DNA from: Cupriavidus gilardii
Lineage (GTDB): Bacteria; Pseudomonadota; Gammaproteobacteria; Burkholderiales; Burkholderiaceae
NCBI RefSeq assembly: GCF_013314895.1
Contig: NZ_JABTYE010000028.1
Coordinates: forward strand, 1-64,000
Direction of reading: 5' to 3'
Length of the DNA stretch: 64,000 bases
This document shows, piece after piece, positions 33,645-42,580 of this stretch (positions are counted from its first letter, which is position 1; each line of letters starts with the position of its first letter). Under the pieces are notes generated by a model that did not search any database, had not been told where the DNA came from, and worked only from the letters and a program-made list of their open reading frames with translations. Made by a program: the position numbers and the translations under genes.

Positions 33645-34100
33645 ATGAACCGTTTGGCCAAACTGCTGCCGCCCGGCAATATCTCGCTCGACGTCAGCGT
33701 CACCAGCAAGAAACGCGTGTTCGAACAGGCCGGGTTGCTGTTCGAAAACAACCATGGCGTGGCGCGCGCCACGGTGACCGACAATCTTTTTGCCAGGGAA
33801 TCGCTCGGCTCGACCGGCCTCGGCGCCGGCGTGGCGATCCCGCATGGCCGCATCAAGGGGCTGAAGCATCCGCTGGCCGCCTTCATGCGGCTTGCCGAGC
33901 CGATCCCGTTCGAATCGCCCGACGGCAAGCCTGTTTCGCTGCTGATCTTCCTGCTGGTGCCGGAACAGGCGACGCAGCAGCATCTCGAAATCCTGTCGGA
34001 AATCGCTCAGCTATTGTCCGATCGCGATATGCGTGAAGGCCTCGCCGCTTTGCCGACGCCCGATGCGGTTCACCAGCTGCTGGTGCAATGGCATCCTTGA
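33645..34100 (+). CDS. ptsN: PtsN, nitrogen-type PTS EIIA protein
   Basis: 151 residues, EIIA(Ntr) fold with phosphorylation site H67 in GAGVAIPHGRI. It takes phosphate from NPr and acts as a regulator, in enterics modulating potassium uptake (Trk, KdpD) and other processes. Its unphosphorylated form binds KdpD in E. coli, notable here because a full kdp system lies in the same window. It precedes hprK, as usual in betaproteobacteria. The start at 33645 (MNRLAKLLPPGNISLDV) is the family start. Confidence 0.94.
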   Translation: MNRLAKLLPPGNISLDVSVTSKKRVFEQAGLLFENNHGVARATVTDNLFARESLGSTGLGAGVAIPHGRIKGLKHPLAAFMRLAEPIPFESPDGKPVSLLIFLLVPEQATQQHLEILSEIAQLLSDRDMREGLAALPTPDAVHQLLVQWHP

Positions 34101-34174
34101 CCCTCTCGGCGTAAGCGGCCGACCGCCGCACCGATCGCATTTACCACCGCCCTAGCGCCCCGCCTCATCCCCGC

Positions 34175-35146
34175 ATGGAACTCACCGGCGTCACCTCCCA
34201 GTCGATCTTCGACGACAACGCAGCCGACCTCAAACTGTCCTGGGTGGCCGGGCTGGAGGGCGCCGATCGCGCCTTCGATCTGGACTTCGCACGGGAGGCG
34301 ACCTCGGCGGCCGACCTGGTCGGTCACTTGAACCTGATCCACCCGAACCGGATCCAGGTGCTCGGCAAGCCGGAGATCACCTACTACCAGCGGCTCGACG
34401 ACGAAACGCGCAAGCGCCAGATGGGCGAACTGATCCTGCTGGAGCCGCCGTTCCTCGTCATCGCCGACGGCATGGAGCCGCCGCCGGATCTGGAACTGCG
34501 CTGCACCCGCTCCTCCACGCCGCTGTTCACCACGCCGGTTTCCTCAGCGGCGGTGATCGACCATCTGCGCCTGTACCTGTCGCGCATTTCCGCGCCGCGC
34601 GTGACCATGCACGGCGTGTTTCTCGACATCCTCGGCATGGGCGTGCTGATCATGGGCGAATCGGGCCTGGGCAAGAGCGAACTGGGTCTGGAACTGATTT
34701 CGCGCGGACACGGCCTGGTAGCCGACGATGCGGTCGATTTCGTGCGTCTTGGCCCCGATTTCGTCGAGGGCCGCTGCCCGCCGCTGCTGCAGAACCTGCT
34801 CGAAGTGCGCGGCCTGGGCCTGCTCGATATCAAGACGATCTTCGGCGAGACCGCGGTGCGCCGAAAAATGAAACTCAAGCTCGTGGTTCAGCTCGTTCGC
34901 CGCAACGACGGCGAATTCGAGCGCCTGCCGCTCGATTCGCAATATCTCGACGTGCTGGGTCTGCCCATCCATATGGTGAAGATCCAGGTTGCGGCCGGCC
35001 GCAACCTTGCAGTGCTGGTCGAGGCCGCGGTGCGCAACACCATCCTGCGCCTGCGCGGCATCGACACGCTGCGGGATTTCATGGATCGCCAGCGCGCCGC
35101 GATGCAGGCCGACGCGGCGACGCGCGGCCAGGGCCGGCTGCTCTGA
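34175..35146 (+). CDS. hprK: HPr kinase/phosphorylase
   Basis: 323 residues. Walker A GESGLGKS at 161-168, followed by the HprK signature region (LLQNLLEVRGLGLLDIKTIFG). It phosphorylates HPr on a serine and reverses the reaction. In betaproteobacteria it sits with ptsN in an incomplete PTS used for regulation rather than sugar uptake. It lies 74 bp after ptsN on the same strand. Length and motifs are normal. Confidence 0.95.
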   Translation: MELTGVTSQSIFDDNAADLKLSWVAGLEGADRAFDLDFAREATSAADLVGHLNLIHPNRIQVLGKPEITYYQRLDDETRKRQMGELILLEPPFLVIADGMEPPPDLELRCTRSSTPLFTTPVSSAAVIDHLRLYLSRISAPRVTMHGVFLDILGMGVLIMGESGLGKSELGLELISRGHGLVADDAVDFVRLGPDFVEGRCPPLLQNLLEVRGLGLLDIKTIFGETAVRRKMKLKLVVQLVRRNDGEFERLPLDSQYLDVLGLPIHMVKIQVAAGRNLAVLVEAAVRNTILRLRGIDTLRDFMDRQRAAMQADAATRGQGRLL

Positions 35147-35310
35147 GCAGCGGGCCATTCGCTTCTGGACGCATCGGCGTTCCGGGCACGCCGAAAGCGT
35201 CAACCTGATTGGGGTTTTCAGCGTTTTGTGCTGTAATGGGCATCACGCCCAGCCTGCGCCGTTGCGCATCCTGCGCTTGGCGACCCGATCCTCAGTCAGG
35301 AGAATCCAGC

Positions 35311-35601
35311 ATGAAGTCACTGATCGCAACCTGCGTGCTGCTGTGCCCTCTGGTCGCCACCGGCGCCTTTGCCCAGACCGCCTCGGAAAACAGCCAGCAG
35401 AGCAAGATGAAGACGTGCAACGCGCAGGCGTCCGGCAAGACCGGCGAGGAGCGCAAGGCCTTCATGAAGGAATGCCTGTCGGCCAAGCCCGCCGCCGCCG
35501 GCAACTCCCAACAGCAGAAGATGAAGGCGTGCAATGCGCAGGCCAGCGGCAAGAAGGGCGACGAACGCAAGGCGTTCATGAAGGAATGCCTGTCCGCATG
35601 A
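35311..35601 (+). CDS. PsiF-family small secreted protein with two PsiF repeats
   Basis: 96 residues. Signal peptide MKSLIATCVLLCPLVATGAF-AQ, then two near-identical 26-residue PsiF repeats, each of the form KMKxCNAQASGKxGxERKAFM-KECLSA. Each repeat has two cysteines, probably disulfide-linked in the periplasm. Family members are phosphate-starvation inducible in E. coli and their biochemical role is unknown. I saw no clear Pho box upstream. A Shine-Dalgarno CAGGAG lies 10 bp before the ATG, and a terminator follows the gene. Confidence 0.88.
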   Translation: MKSLIATCVLLCPLVATGAFAQTASENSQQSKMKTCNAQASGKTGEERKAFMKECLSAKPAAAGNSQQQKMKACNAQASGKKGDERKAFMKECLSA

Positions 35602-35635
35602 CGGCAAGCTGATTCGGGACTGTCCCGGAGCGAAC

Positions 35636-35673
35636 AAAAGGCGAATCGCGAGCACAAGCGATTCCCCTTTTTT
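35636..35673 (+). terminator. Intrinsic terminator after the psiF-like gene
   Basis: Arms GGCGAATCGC and GCGATTCCCC (one C-C mismatch) flanked by AAAA on the left and a run of T on the right. The A-rich left flank could let it work in both directions. Confidence 0.75.
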
Positions 35674-35816
35674 GTTTGCCGCCGGCCCCGATTCCCGGGG
35701 CTTGCGCGGCTTTCGCACGCTTTCCGCGTCTTCTGCGGCTCGTTGGCGCATGCCCGGCTCCCGTTTCATCGGACCGTCATGACGCAATCATCACGCGATG
35801 CTATCCTTCAAGGGTT

Positions 35817-36698
35817 ATGCGCATCGTCCTCATCACCGGCATTTCCGGCTCCGGCAAATCGGTTGCATTGAACGTGCTTGAAGACGCAGGCTACTACTGC
35901 GTCGACAACCTGCCCGCGCAGTTCATCCCCGAACTCGCCCGCTACCTCGCGGCCGAGGGCTACACGCACCTGGGTATCGCGACCGATATCCGCAGCCGCG
36001 AATCGCTGGCGCGGCTTCCCGAGACGCTGCGCAGCCTGTCGGCCGAGCACGAGGTTCGCGTCGTCTTTCTGACCGCCAATACCGATTCGCTGGTGCAACG
36101 CTATTCCGAAACGCGGCGGCGTCATCCGCTGTCGGTGCGGCTGGCGGCCGGGGAAGCGGGCGGCGCCTCGGCGCTGAACGAGACCCCGCTGGTCGAAGCG
36201 ATCGAGATGGAGCGCGAGCTATTGAGTCCGCTGGCCGAATCCGCGCACCGGATCGATACCAGCAATGTGCGCACCAATACGCTGCGCGCGTGGATCAAGG
36301 ACTTCATCCGCGACGACAATCTGCAGCTGACGCTGCTGTTCACTTCGTTCGGCTTCAAGCACGGCGTGCCCAGCGACGCCGACATGGTGTTCGACGTGCG
36401 GTCGCTGCCGAATCCCTACTACGATCTGCAGCTCCGGCCGCTGACGGGGCGCGATGCGCCGGTCATCGATTTCCTGCAGAGTCAGCCGATGGTGCTGGCG
36501 ATGGCCGAGGATATTCGCGCCTATGTCGAGAAATGGCTGCCGAGCTTCGTCGCCGACAATCGCAGCTATCTGACGGTGGCGATCGGTTGCACCGGCGGGC
36601 AGCACCGCTCGGTCTATATCGCGGAAAGGCTTGCCAACTACTTCCGCGCGCATGGTAATGTGCTGGTCAGACACCGCGAGCTGGTGCCGGTAAGCTGA
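35817..36698 (+). CDS. rapZ: RapZ, RNase adapter / nucleotide-binding protein
   Basis: 293 residues. N-terminal P-loop GISGSGKS at residues 8-15, then the RapZ C-terminal domain with the conserved SFGFKHGVPSDADMVFDVR and AIGCTGGQHRSVYIAERL. RapZ guides RNase E to the small RNA GlmZ to control amino-sugar synthesis in E. coli, and in other bacteria its role is less defined. The rpoN-hpf-ptsN-rapZ association is ancient. Start at 35817 by family length. The ATG follows a TTATGC context without a strong Shine-Dalgarno. Confidence 0.95.
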   Translation: MRIVLITGISGSGKSVALNVLEDAGYYCVDNLPAQFIPELARYLAAEGYTHLGIATDIRSRESLARLPETLRSLSAEHEVRVVFLTANTDSLVQRYSETRRRHPLSVRLAAGEAGGASALNETPLVEAIEMERELLSPLAESAHRIDTSNVRTNTLRAWIKDFIRDDNLQLTLLFTSFGFKHGVPSDADMVFDVRSLPNPYYDLQLRPLTGRDAPVIDFLQSQPMVLAMAEDIRAYVEKWLPSFVADNRSYLTVAIGCTGGQHRSVYIAERLANYFRAHGNVLVRHRELVPVS

Positions 36699-36785
36699 AC
36701 CGGGCCGGCCTGCAGGCGGTGGATCCCGGCGGCGGCGCAACGCGCGTGCCTCCGCCCCTGTCAGCGAAAGTCTTCCCGGGATCGC

Positions 36786-37439
36786 ATGTCGTCCAGTTCC
36801 CCAGCGCCCAGTCGCGCGGCACCGCTCCACGTCGAAGTCGACACCCTGCCGCTGTTTCCCCTCCATACCGTGCTGTTTCCCGGCGGCCGGCTGCCGCTGC
36901 GCGTTTTCGAACCCCGCTATGTCGACATGGTCCGCAATTGCCTGCGCGACAACGCGTCCTTCGGCGTTTGCCTGATCGCCAGCGGCACCGAGGTAGCGCA
37001 GCAGGGCACCGTGACCGTGCCCGAACCGATCGGCTGTCTGGCCGAGATCGTCGACTGCAATATGGAGCAGCTCGGCGTGCTGCTGATCGAGACGCGCGGC
37101 CGGCAGCGCTTTCGCGTGCTCGAGCACCATGTGCGCGACGACGGACTGCTGGTCGCCCGCGCCGAACTGCTGCCCGACGACGTGATCGACTGCAAGCTCG
37201 AACTGCTGGGCGAATGCGTGGCCGCACTGCGCCGGATCGTCGCCTCGCTGCACGCGCCGCCGCACAAGCTGCCGTTTGCCGAGCCGATGCAGTGGGACGA
37301 TCCGAGCTGGGTCGCGAACCGGCTGTGCGAACTGCTGCCGGTGCCGATGAAGGCCAAGCAGATGCTGATGGCGCTGCCCGATGCCGGCATGCGGATCGAG
37401 ATCGTTCATCGCTTCATGCGCCAGCACCATATGCTGTAG
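36786..37439 (+). CDS. LON substrate-binding-domain protein
   Basis: 217 residues. Only the N-terminal (substrate-recognition) domain of Lon protease is present: LPLFPLHTVLFPGGRLPLRVFEPRYVDMV is the diagnostic start, then the beta-rich half and a helical C-terminus. No ATPase or Ser-Lys protease domain, so it is not a protease. These stand-alone proteins are common in proteobacteria and their role is unclear. It converges on mutY, whose stop is 38 bp away. Confidence 0.88.
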   Translation: MSSSSPAPSRAAPLHVEVDTLPLFPLHTVLFPGGRLPLRVFEPRYVDMVRNCLRDNASFGVCLIASGTEVAQQGTVTVPEPIGCLAEIVDCNMEQLGVLLIETRGRQRFRVLEHHVRDDGLLVARAELLPDDVIDCKLELLGECVAALRRIVASLHAPPHKLPFAEPMQWDDPSWVANRLCELLPVPMKAKQMLMALPDAGMRIEIVHRFMRQHHML

Positions 37440-37476
37440 CGATGCTGTCGGGCTGGCGCCCGCGCCTTCAGAAAAC

Positions 37477-38691
37477 TCAGAACAATTGCGGCCGCACCTC
37501 GCCGGCAAGCAGCTTGCGCACGGGGGCCGGCATGCCGAGCTCGTCGAGCCGGTCCAGCGACAGCCAGCGCCACTGCTGCGCCGCTGCGGCCTCGTCGCCG
37601 GAACCGCTGGCAGCGCCGGCATCGCGCAGCGCCAATGCCGCCATGTCGACCCGCACCGCCCGGATCAGCAGCCGGAAATGGGTGAAGACATGCGTCATCT
37701 CGGCGACCATTGCGGCGCGAGCCGGGGTGCCGAAGGTGCGGCCGAACGCGAGCGCATCGTCCTCGGCCTGTTCGGCATCGAACGGCAGCGCCGGCACGGG
37801 CAGTTCGGGCAGGCTCCACAATCCGCCCCAGATGCCGCTGTCCGCGCGCAGCCGCAGCAGTACCTCGCGGCCATGCCGCAATACCACCATCACGGTGCTG
37901 CGCTCCGGCACCGGCGCGCGCGTCTTCGGCGTCGGCAGGGCCGCGGTCAGCCCTTCGCGCCGGGCCACGCACAGGTCCGACAACGGACAACGCGCGGCGT
38001 CGTCAAGGCAGGCTGGCTTGCCGCGCGTGCAGACCGTTGCACCGAGATCCATCAGGCCCTGCGTGTAGGCGACCATGTCGTCGGACTGGCGCGGACCCGG
38101 AGCCGGCAACGCGGCCTCGGCCATCGCCCACATCCGGTTTTCGATTGCCTTCTCGCCGGGATGGCCGTGCACGCCGAAGCAGCGTGCGAATACCCGCTTG
38201 ACGTTGCCGTCGAGAATCGGCGCCCGCACGCCCGCGCTGAACGCGGCGATCGCCGCTGCGGTCGAGCGCCCGATGCCGGGCAACTCGGCCAGCAGGGCCG
38301 GATCGCAGGGGAAATGGCCGCCGTACTGCTCGACCACCAGCTTGGCGCAGCGATGCAGATTGCGTGCGCGCGAGTAGTAGCCCAGCCCGGCCCACAGGGC
38401 CATCACCTCGTCGGCGGGCGCCTCGGCCAGCGCCTGCACGGTGGGCAGCCGCGCCAGAAAGCGCTGGTAGTAGTCGATCACCGCGCTGACCTGGGTCTGC
38501 TGCAGCATGATCTCCGACAGCCAGATCCGATAGGGATCGCGGGTGTTCTGCCAGGGCAGATCGTGGCGCCCGTGCTGGCGCTGCCATTGCACCACGCGGG
38601 CGCCGAAATCGGGCGGCACTGCGGCGGCGGGATCAGGCAGCACCGCGGCAGCGGGATCGGTGGCGGAACGTGTGGTGGAACGGCGAGGCAT
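37477..38691 (-). CDS. mutY: MutY, adenine DNA glycosylase (unusual Fe-S cysteine spacing)
   Basis: 404 residues. Catalytic E60 (LSEIMLQQTQ), helix-hairpin-helix ELPGIGRSTAAAIAAF, catalytic D161 (ILDGNVKRV), and a C-terminal NUDIX-like domain that recognises 8-oxoG. It removes adenine mispaired with 8-oxoguanine. The [4Fe-4S] ligands are C221, C228, C235 and C241, spacing C-x6-C-x6-C-x5-C, whereas the usual pattern is C-x6-C-x2-C-x5-C: four extra residues (around DDAA) sit between the second and third ligand. It lies next to mutM, which acts in the same GO repair pathway. Confidence 0.93.
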   Translation of the reverse strand: MPRRSTTRSATDPAAAVLPDPAAAVPPDFGARVVQWQRQHGRHDLPWQNTRDPYRIWLSEIMLQQTQVSAVIDYYQRFLARLPTVQALAEAPADEVMALWAGLGYYSRARNLHRCAKLVVEQYGGHFPCDPALLAELPGIGRSTAAAIAAFSAGVRAPILDGNVKRVFARCFGVHGHPGEKAIENRMWAMAEAALPAPGPRQSDDMVAYTQGLMDLGATVCTRGKPACLDDAARCPLSDLCVARREGLTAALPTPKTRAPVPERSTVMVVLRHGREVLLRLRADSGIWGGLWSLPELPVPALPFDAEQAEDDALAFGRTFGTPARAAMVAEMTHVFTHFRLLIRAVRVDMAALALRDAGAASGSGDEAAAAQQWRWLSLDRLDELGMPAPVRKLLAGEVRPQLF

Positions 38692-38743
38692 CGATAGCGA
38701 GGGGCGTGGGTGTTTCTGAATCACAGGCGGCGCGTCGTGTCGC

Positions 38744-39634
38744 TCAGCGCTGGCATTGCGGGCAATAGAAAGTCGAGCGCTGGCCCTGCACGATCTGCCG
38801 GATCGGCGTGGCGCAGTGCCGGCAGGGCCGGCCGGCGCGATCGTAGACCAGGCAGTCGAGCTGGAAATAGCCGCTGGCGCCATCGCTGCCGACGAAATCG
38901 CGCAGCGTGCTGCCACCGCGCTCGATCGCCAGCGCCAGCGTCTCGCGCACCGCGGCGGCAAGCCTGTCGCACCGGGGCCGCGACAGCCGGCCGGCGGCGG
39001 TGGTCGGCCGGATTCCCGCGCGAAACAGGCTCTCGGAGCAATAGATGTTGCCCACGCCGACCACGATATCGCCCGACAGCAGCACCGTCTTGATCGCCGC
39101 GCTGCGCCCGCGCGTATGGCGGTACAGCCAATCGCCGTCGAAGGCTGGGTCGAACGGCTCGATACCGAGATTGCGCAGCAGCGGATGGGTAGGCAACAGC
39201 GCTTCGGGCAGCGTGGTCCACAACACCGCACCGAAACGGCGCGGATCGCGGAAACGCAGCGTCAGCGGACGACCGGCCGTATCGTGCAGCAGCAGATCGA
39301 CATGGTCGTGCGTGCCCGGCGCGGGCGGCTCGTGCCATACGCGCAGCGTGCCGGTCATGCCGAGGTGAATCAGCAGCCAGCCGGCCTCGTTACCCGCGTC
39401 GGTCTCGACCTGGCCGCCGCCCGCACGGTCCGCCTCGTGCACGCATTCCAGCAACAGATACTTGCCGCGCCGCTCGATCCGCCGGATGACGCGCCCCGGC
39501 AGGCACGCCTCGAGTTCCTCGGGCACCGGCCAGCGCAGGCCGCGATGGCGCACGGCCACCCCGGCGATGCGGCTGCCCTCCAGATGCGGCAGCAGTCCCC
39601 GTCGGGTCACCTCGACCTCGGGCAATTCCGGCAT
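38744..39634 (-). CDS. mutM: MutM (Fpg), formamidopyrimidine-DNA glycosylase
   Basis: 296 residues. N-terminal PELPEVEVTRRGL (catalytic Pro-Glu after removal of Met), K57-region RRIERRGKYLLLE, helix-two-turn-helix (VGVGNIYCSESLFRAGI), and the C-terminal zinc finger C-x2-C-x16-C-x2-C (CRHCATPI... FYCPQCQR). It excises 8-oxoguanine and formamidopyrimidines. Located 52 bp upstream of mutY on the same strand. The start at 39634 is fixed by the need for MPELPEVE, since the Pro is catalytic. Confidence 0.96.
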   Translation of the reverse strand: MPELPEVEVTRRGLLPHLEGSRIAGVAVRHRGLRWPVPEELEACLPGRVIRRIERRGKYLLLECVHEADRAGGGQVETDAGNEAGWLLIHLGMTGTLRVWHEPPAPGTHDHVDLLLHDTAGRPLTLRFRDPRRFGAVLWTTLPEALLPTHPLLRNLGIEPFDPAFDGDWLYRHTRGRSAAIKTVLLSGDIVVGVGNIYCSESLFRAGIRPTTAAGRLSRPRCDRLAAAVRETLALAIERGGSTLRDFVGSDGASGYFQLDCLVYDRAGRPCRHCATPIRQIVQGQRSTFYCPQCQR

Positions 39635-39702
39635 CGAACCTCTCCTTTGCGCACGACTCCAAGCGGCAGACGCCATGTCCGTCATGGTGCGCCGCAGCCG
39701 GG

Positions 39703-39725
39703 CATTGTAGCGGCACGTTACAATG
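39703..39725. promoter_or_regulatory. Symmetric divergent promoter pair between mutM and the TPR lipoprotein gene
   Basis: CATTGTA (39703-39709), nine bases, TACAATG (39719-39725). Each arm contains TACAAT, a good -10, one on each strand, so two promoters face away from one dyad. The arms lie 70 bp from the mutM ATG and 46 bp from the TPR gene ATG. -35 elements at 17 bp are weak. The dyad could equally be an operator that controls both genes. Confidence 0.45.
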
Positions 39726-39769
39726 GCCCTAACTTGTCATATGGCACGACGCGTGCCGGAGTCCCATCC

Positions 39770-41734
39770 ATGCCGGACCGCCTGGACCGCATTCCCGCTC
39801 TGCTCCTTTCCCACGTACCGCCTGACGAGCCGCCCGCGCAGACCGCGCGCCGTGCGGCGCCACGCCGGCGCCTGCTGCCGTTGCTGGCCGCGGCCCTGGT
39901 GGGCGCCAGCGCGCTGACCGGCTGCGCCAGTGCGCGCGATGCCAAGTCGGCCCAGGCCGATACCCCGCGCGTGCAGGCGCAGTCGCAGTCCGACGGGGCC
40001 GAAACCGACCGGCCGATGTTCATACTGGGCACCGACGGCGAACTCGAACCGACGCCGGCGACGCCGCTGCCGCCCAAGATGCCGCTGCCGGAGCTGCCGC
40101 TGACGGCCGACATCATGTACCGCGTGCTGGCCGCCGAGATTTCGATGCAGCGCGGGCTGACCGGCCCGGCCTACCGCACCTATGTGGAATTGGCCCGCTC
40201 GACCCGCGATCCCCGCTTCGCACAGCGCGCCACCGAAATCGCCTTCAATGCGCGCGTACCGCAGCAGGCGCTGGACGGCGCTCGCCTGTGGACCGATCTG
40301 GCGCCCACCTCGCCCGCCGCGCGGCAGGTGCTGTCGACTCTGCTGGTGCTCAATGCGCGCTGGGAGGAAGCCGAACCGCTGCTGTCGCTGCAGTTGAACG
40401 GCGTGCCGCCGAGCCATCGGCCCGAGGCGATCCTGCAATTGCAACAGCAACTGTCGCGCACCAGCGATCCGGCCGGCGCGGCCGCGCTGCTGCAGCGGCT
40501 GGTCGCCAACGACATGCAGTCGGCCGAAACGCGGCTGGCGCTGGCGCGGGCCAAGGAAACGGCGGGCGACGTGCCCGGTGCGCTGGCCGAACTCGACGAA
40601 GCCCAGCGCCTGCGTCCCGACTACGAAGCCGCAGCGCTGATGGCGGCCGAACTGCGCGCCGACAACGCGCCCGAGCAGGCCATGGACGGCCTCAAGCGCT
40701 TCCTCGACAAGGCGCCCGCCTCGGTGAACGGCCGCATCACGCTGGCGCGAATCTATCTGCAGCGCAACGAGATGGACGCGGCGCGGCGCGAGTTCGAGGC
40801 GCTGCGCAAGGTCGCGCCCAACGATCCGCGCGTGCCGCTGGCGCTGGGCCTGACCGGACTGCAGGCGCGCCGCTATGACGAGGCCGAGCGCTATCTGCAG
40901 GAATATCTGCAGCTGGCCGAAAAGGCGCCGAGCTCCAACCCCGACATCGCCTACCAATACCTCGCGCAGATCGCCGAGGAGCGCAAGGACTACGCGGGCG
41001 CGGTGCAGTGGCTCGACCGGATCGAAGATCAGCGCATGGTCGCGGCGGCCTCGGTCAAGCGCGCGCAAATGCTCGGCCGCATGGGCCGGCTCGACGATGC
41101 GCAGGGGATCTTCGGCGACATGCTGGCCGACGCCGAGGACATTGCCGATCCCGATCAGCGCGCGCAGCGCATGATGGCGGTGCGCCAGGCCGAGGTCGGC
41201 ATGCTGATGGAAGTCAAGGCCTACGACCGCGCGCGCAAGGTGCTCGACGAGCGCGTCAAGGCCGAGCCCAACAATGCCGAATGGCTGTACGAGCTGGCGA
41301 TGCTGGACGAGCGCGAGAAGCGCTACGACAGCATGGAACGCCGGCTGCGCCAGTTCATCGCGATGCAGCCGGATCAGAAGCAGGGCTACAACGCGCTGGG
41401 CTATTCGCTGGCCGATCGCAACATCCGCCTGCAGGAAGCGCTGAAGCTGCTGGAGAAGGCTACGGAGCTCGGCCCCGACGATCCGTACATCATGGATAGC
41501 CTGGGCTGGGTCAAATTCCGGCTGGGGCAGCTGCAGCCTGCCGCCAAGCTGCTGCGCGACGCCTATGCGAAGGCGCCCGAAGCCGAGATCGCCGCGCATC
41601 TGGGCGAGGTGCTGTGGCAGCTGGGCGAGCGCGACGAGGCTCGCAAGACCTGGCAGGAAGGCGTCAAGCTGGACCCGAACAACGAGACGCTGGTCGAAAC
41701 GCTGCGGCGCTACAACGTGCAATTGGCGCAGTAG
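39770..41734 (+). CDS. TPR-repeat lipoprotein
   Basis: 654 residues. A hydrophilic N-terminal stretch is followed by LLPLLAAALVGASALTGCAS with a lipobox Cys at residue 52. Multiple tetratricopeptide repeats follow from about residue 110 to the end (for example LKRFLDKAPASVNGRITLARIYLQRNEMDAARREFEAL and the C-terminal YIMDSLGWVKFRLGQLQPAAKLL). It probably sits on the outer membrane facing the periplasm as a scaffold. The conserved neighbour lolB (lipoprotein insertion) supports an envelope role. The N-region before the lipobox is longer than usual, and I see no better start. Confidence 0.88.
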   Translation: MPDRLDRIPALLLSHVPPDEPPAQTARRAAPRRRLLPLLAAALVGASALTGCASARDAKSAQADTPRVQAQSQSDGAETDRPMFILGTDGELEPTPATPLPPKMPLPELPLTADIMYRVLAAEISMQRGLTGPAYRTYVELARSTRDPRFAQRATEIAFNARVPQQALDGARLWTDLAPTSPAARQVLSTLLVLNARWEEAEPLLSLQLNGVPPSHRPEAILQLQQQLSRTSDPAGAAALLQRLVANDMQSAETRLALARAKETAGDVPGALAELDEAQRLRPDYEAAALMAAELRADNAPEQAMDGLKRFLDKAPASVNGRITLARIYLQRNEMDAARREFEALRKVAPNDPRVPLALGLTGLQARRYDEAERYLQEYLQLAEKAPSSNPDIAYQYLAQIAEERKDYAGAVQWLDRIEDQRMVAAASVKRAQMLGRMGRLDDAQGIFGDMLADAEDIADPDQRAQRMMAVRQAEVGMLMEVKAYDRARKVLDERVKAEPNNAEWLYELAMLDEREKRYDSMERRLRQFIAMQPDQKQGYNALGYSLADRNIRLQEALKLLEKATELGPDDPYIMDSLGWVKFRLGQLQPAAKLLRDAYAKAPEAEIAAHLGEVLWQLGERDEARKTWQEGVKLDPNNETLVETLRRYNVQLAQ

Positions 41735-41869
41735 CGCCCCGGGGCTTGCCGCGCGTACCGTGCAATCTGCCGACGTCCATCGTCGTTCATCGCCTCCATC
41801 GACATCCCTGGCCGGCACGGTCCGCGCCGCCGCGCGCGCCGTGACCCGGCATCGATCTTCGTTTACCGC

Positions 41870-42478
41870 ATGAACCGATCCCGCCGTACCCTGACCCTGC
41901 TTTGCCTGTCCGCGCCGCTTTGGCTCGCCGCCTGTGCCAGCGTCACGCCGTCGCGCCAGTTCGATGCCGCCGCCGGTGCGCGCGCCAGCGAGCTGACGGG
42001 GCGCTTTGCCGCCAACTACGTCCGCTATGGACGCGACGAAGGCGTGCAAGGCAGCTTCCATTGGCGCGAGCAGGGCAACAACGTGCGGCTGGACCTGATC
42101 TCGCCGCTCGGCCAGACGCTGGCGGTGGTCACCGCGACGCCGTCGGGCGCGACGCTCGATCTGCCCAACGAGCCGCCGCGCAACGCGCCCGAAGTCGATG
42201 CGCTGCTCGAACAGAGCCTGGGCTTTGCGTTGCCGGTGGCAGGCATGCGTGACTGGCTGCGCGCGCGCCCGGCACCGGGCGCCCCCGCCAGCGCCACGCG
42301 CGACGCGCAGGGCCGGCTCGAGACGCTGTCGCAGAACGGCTGGACCGTGCGCTACGCAGCCTGGCAGGCCGCGCCGGACGGCGCCGAAACGCTGCCGCGC
42401 CGGATCGACCTGGCCCGCGACGGCGCCGGCGGTCCGATGTCGGTCAAGCTGGTGATCGACGCCCCCGCTTCGCATTGA
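41870..42478 (+). CDS. lolB: LolB, outer-membrane lipoprotein receptor
   Basis: 202 residues. Signal peptide with lipobox LAAC (Cys at residue 22), then the LolB beta-barrel-like fold (FAANYVRYGRDEGVQGSFHWREQGNNVRLDLISPLGQTLA, GWTVRYAAW). LolB receives lipoproteins from LolA and inserts them in the outer membrane. Directly upstream of ispE, the conserved order in proteobacteria. Normal length. Confidence 0.92.
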   Translation: MNRSRRTLTLLCLSAPLWLAACASVTPSRQFDAAAGARASELTGRFAANYVRYGRDEGVQGSFHWREQGNNVRLDLISPLGQTLAVVTATPSGATLDLPNEPPRNAPEVDALLEQSLGFALPVAGMRDWLRARPAPGAPASATRDAQGRLETLSQNGWTVRYAAWQAAPDGAETLPRRIDLARDGAGGPMSVKLVIDAPASH

Positions 42479-42580
42479 TTGCATTGAGCGCTGGACATCG
42501 ATCGCTCGAATCGCCGTCCGATTCCTCCGATCCCGTTCGACCTGATCGACTTCATCCGACCTCCGACCTGTCACGGCCCG

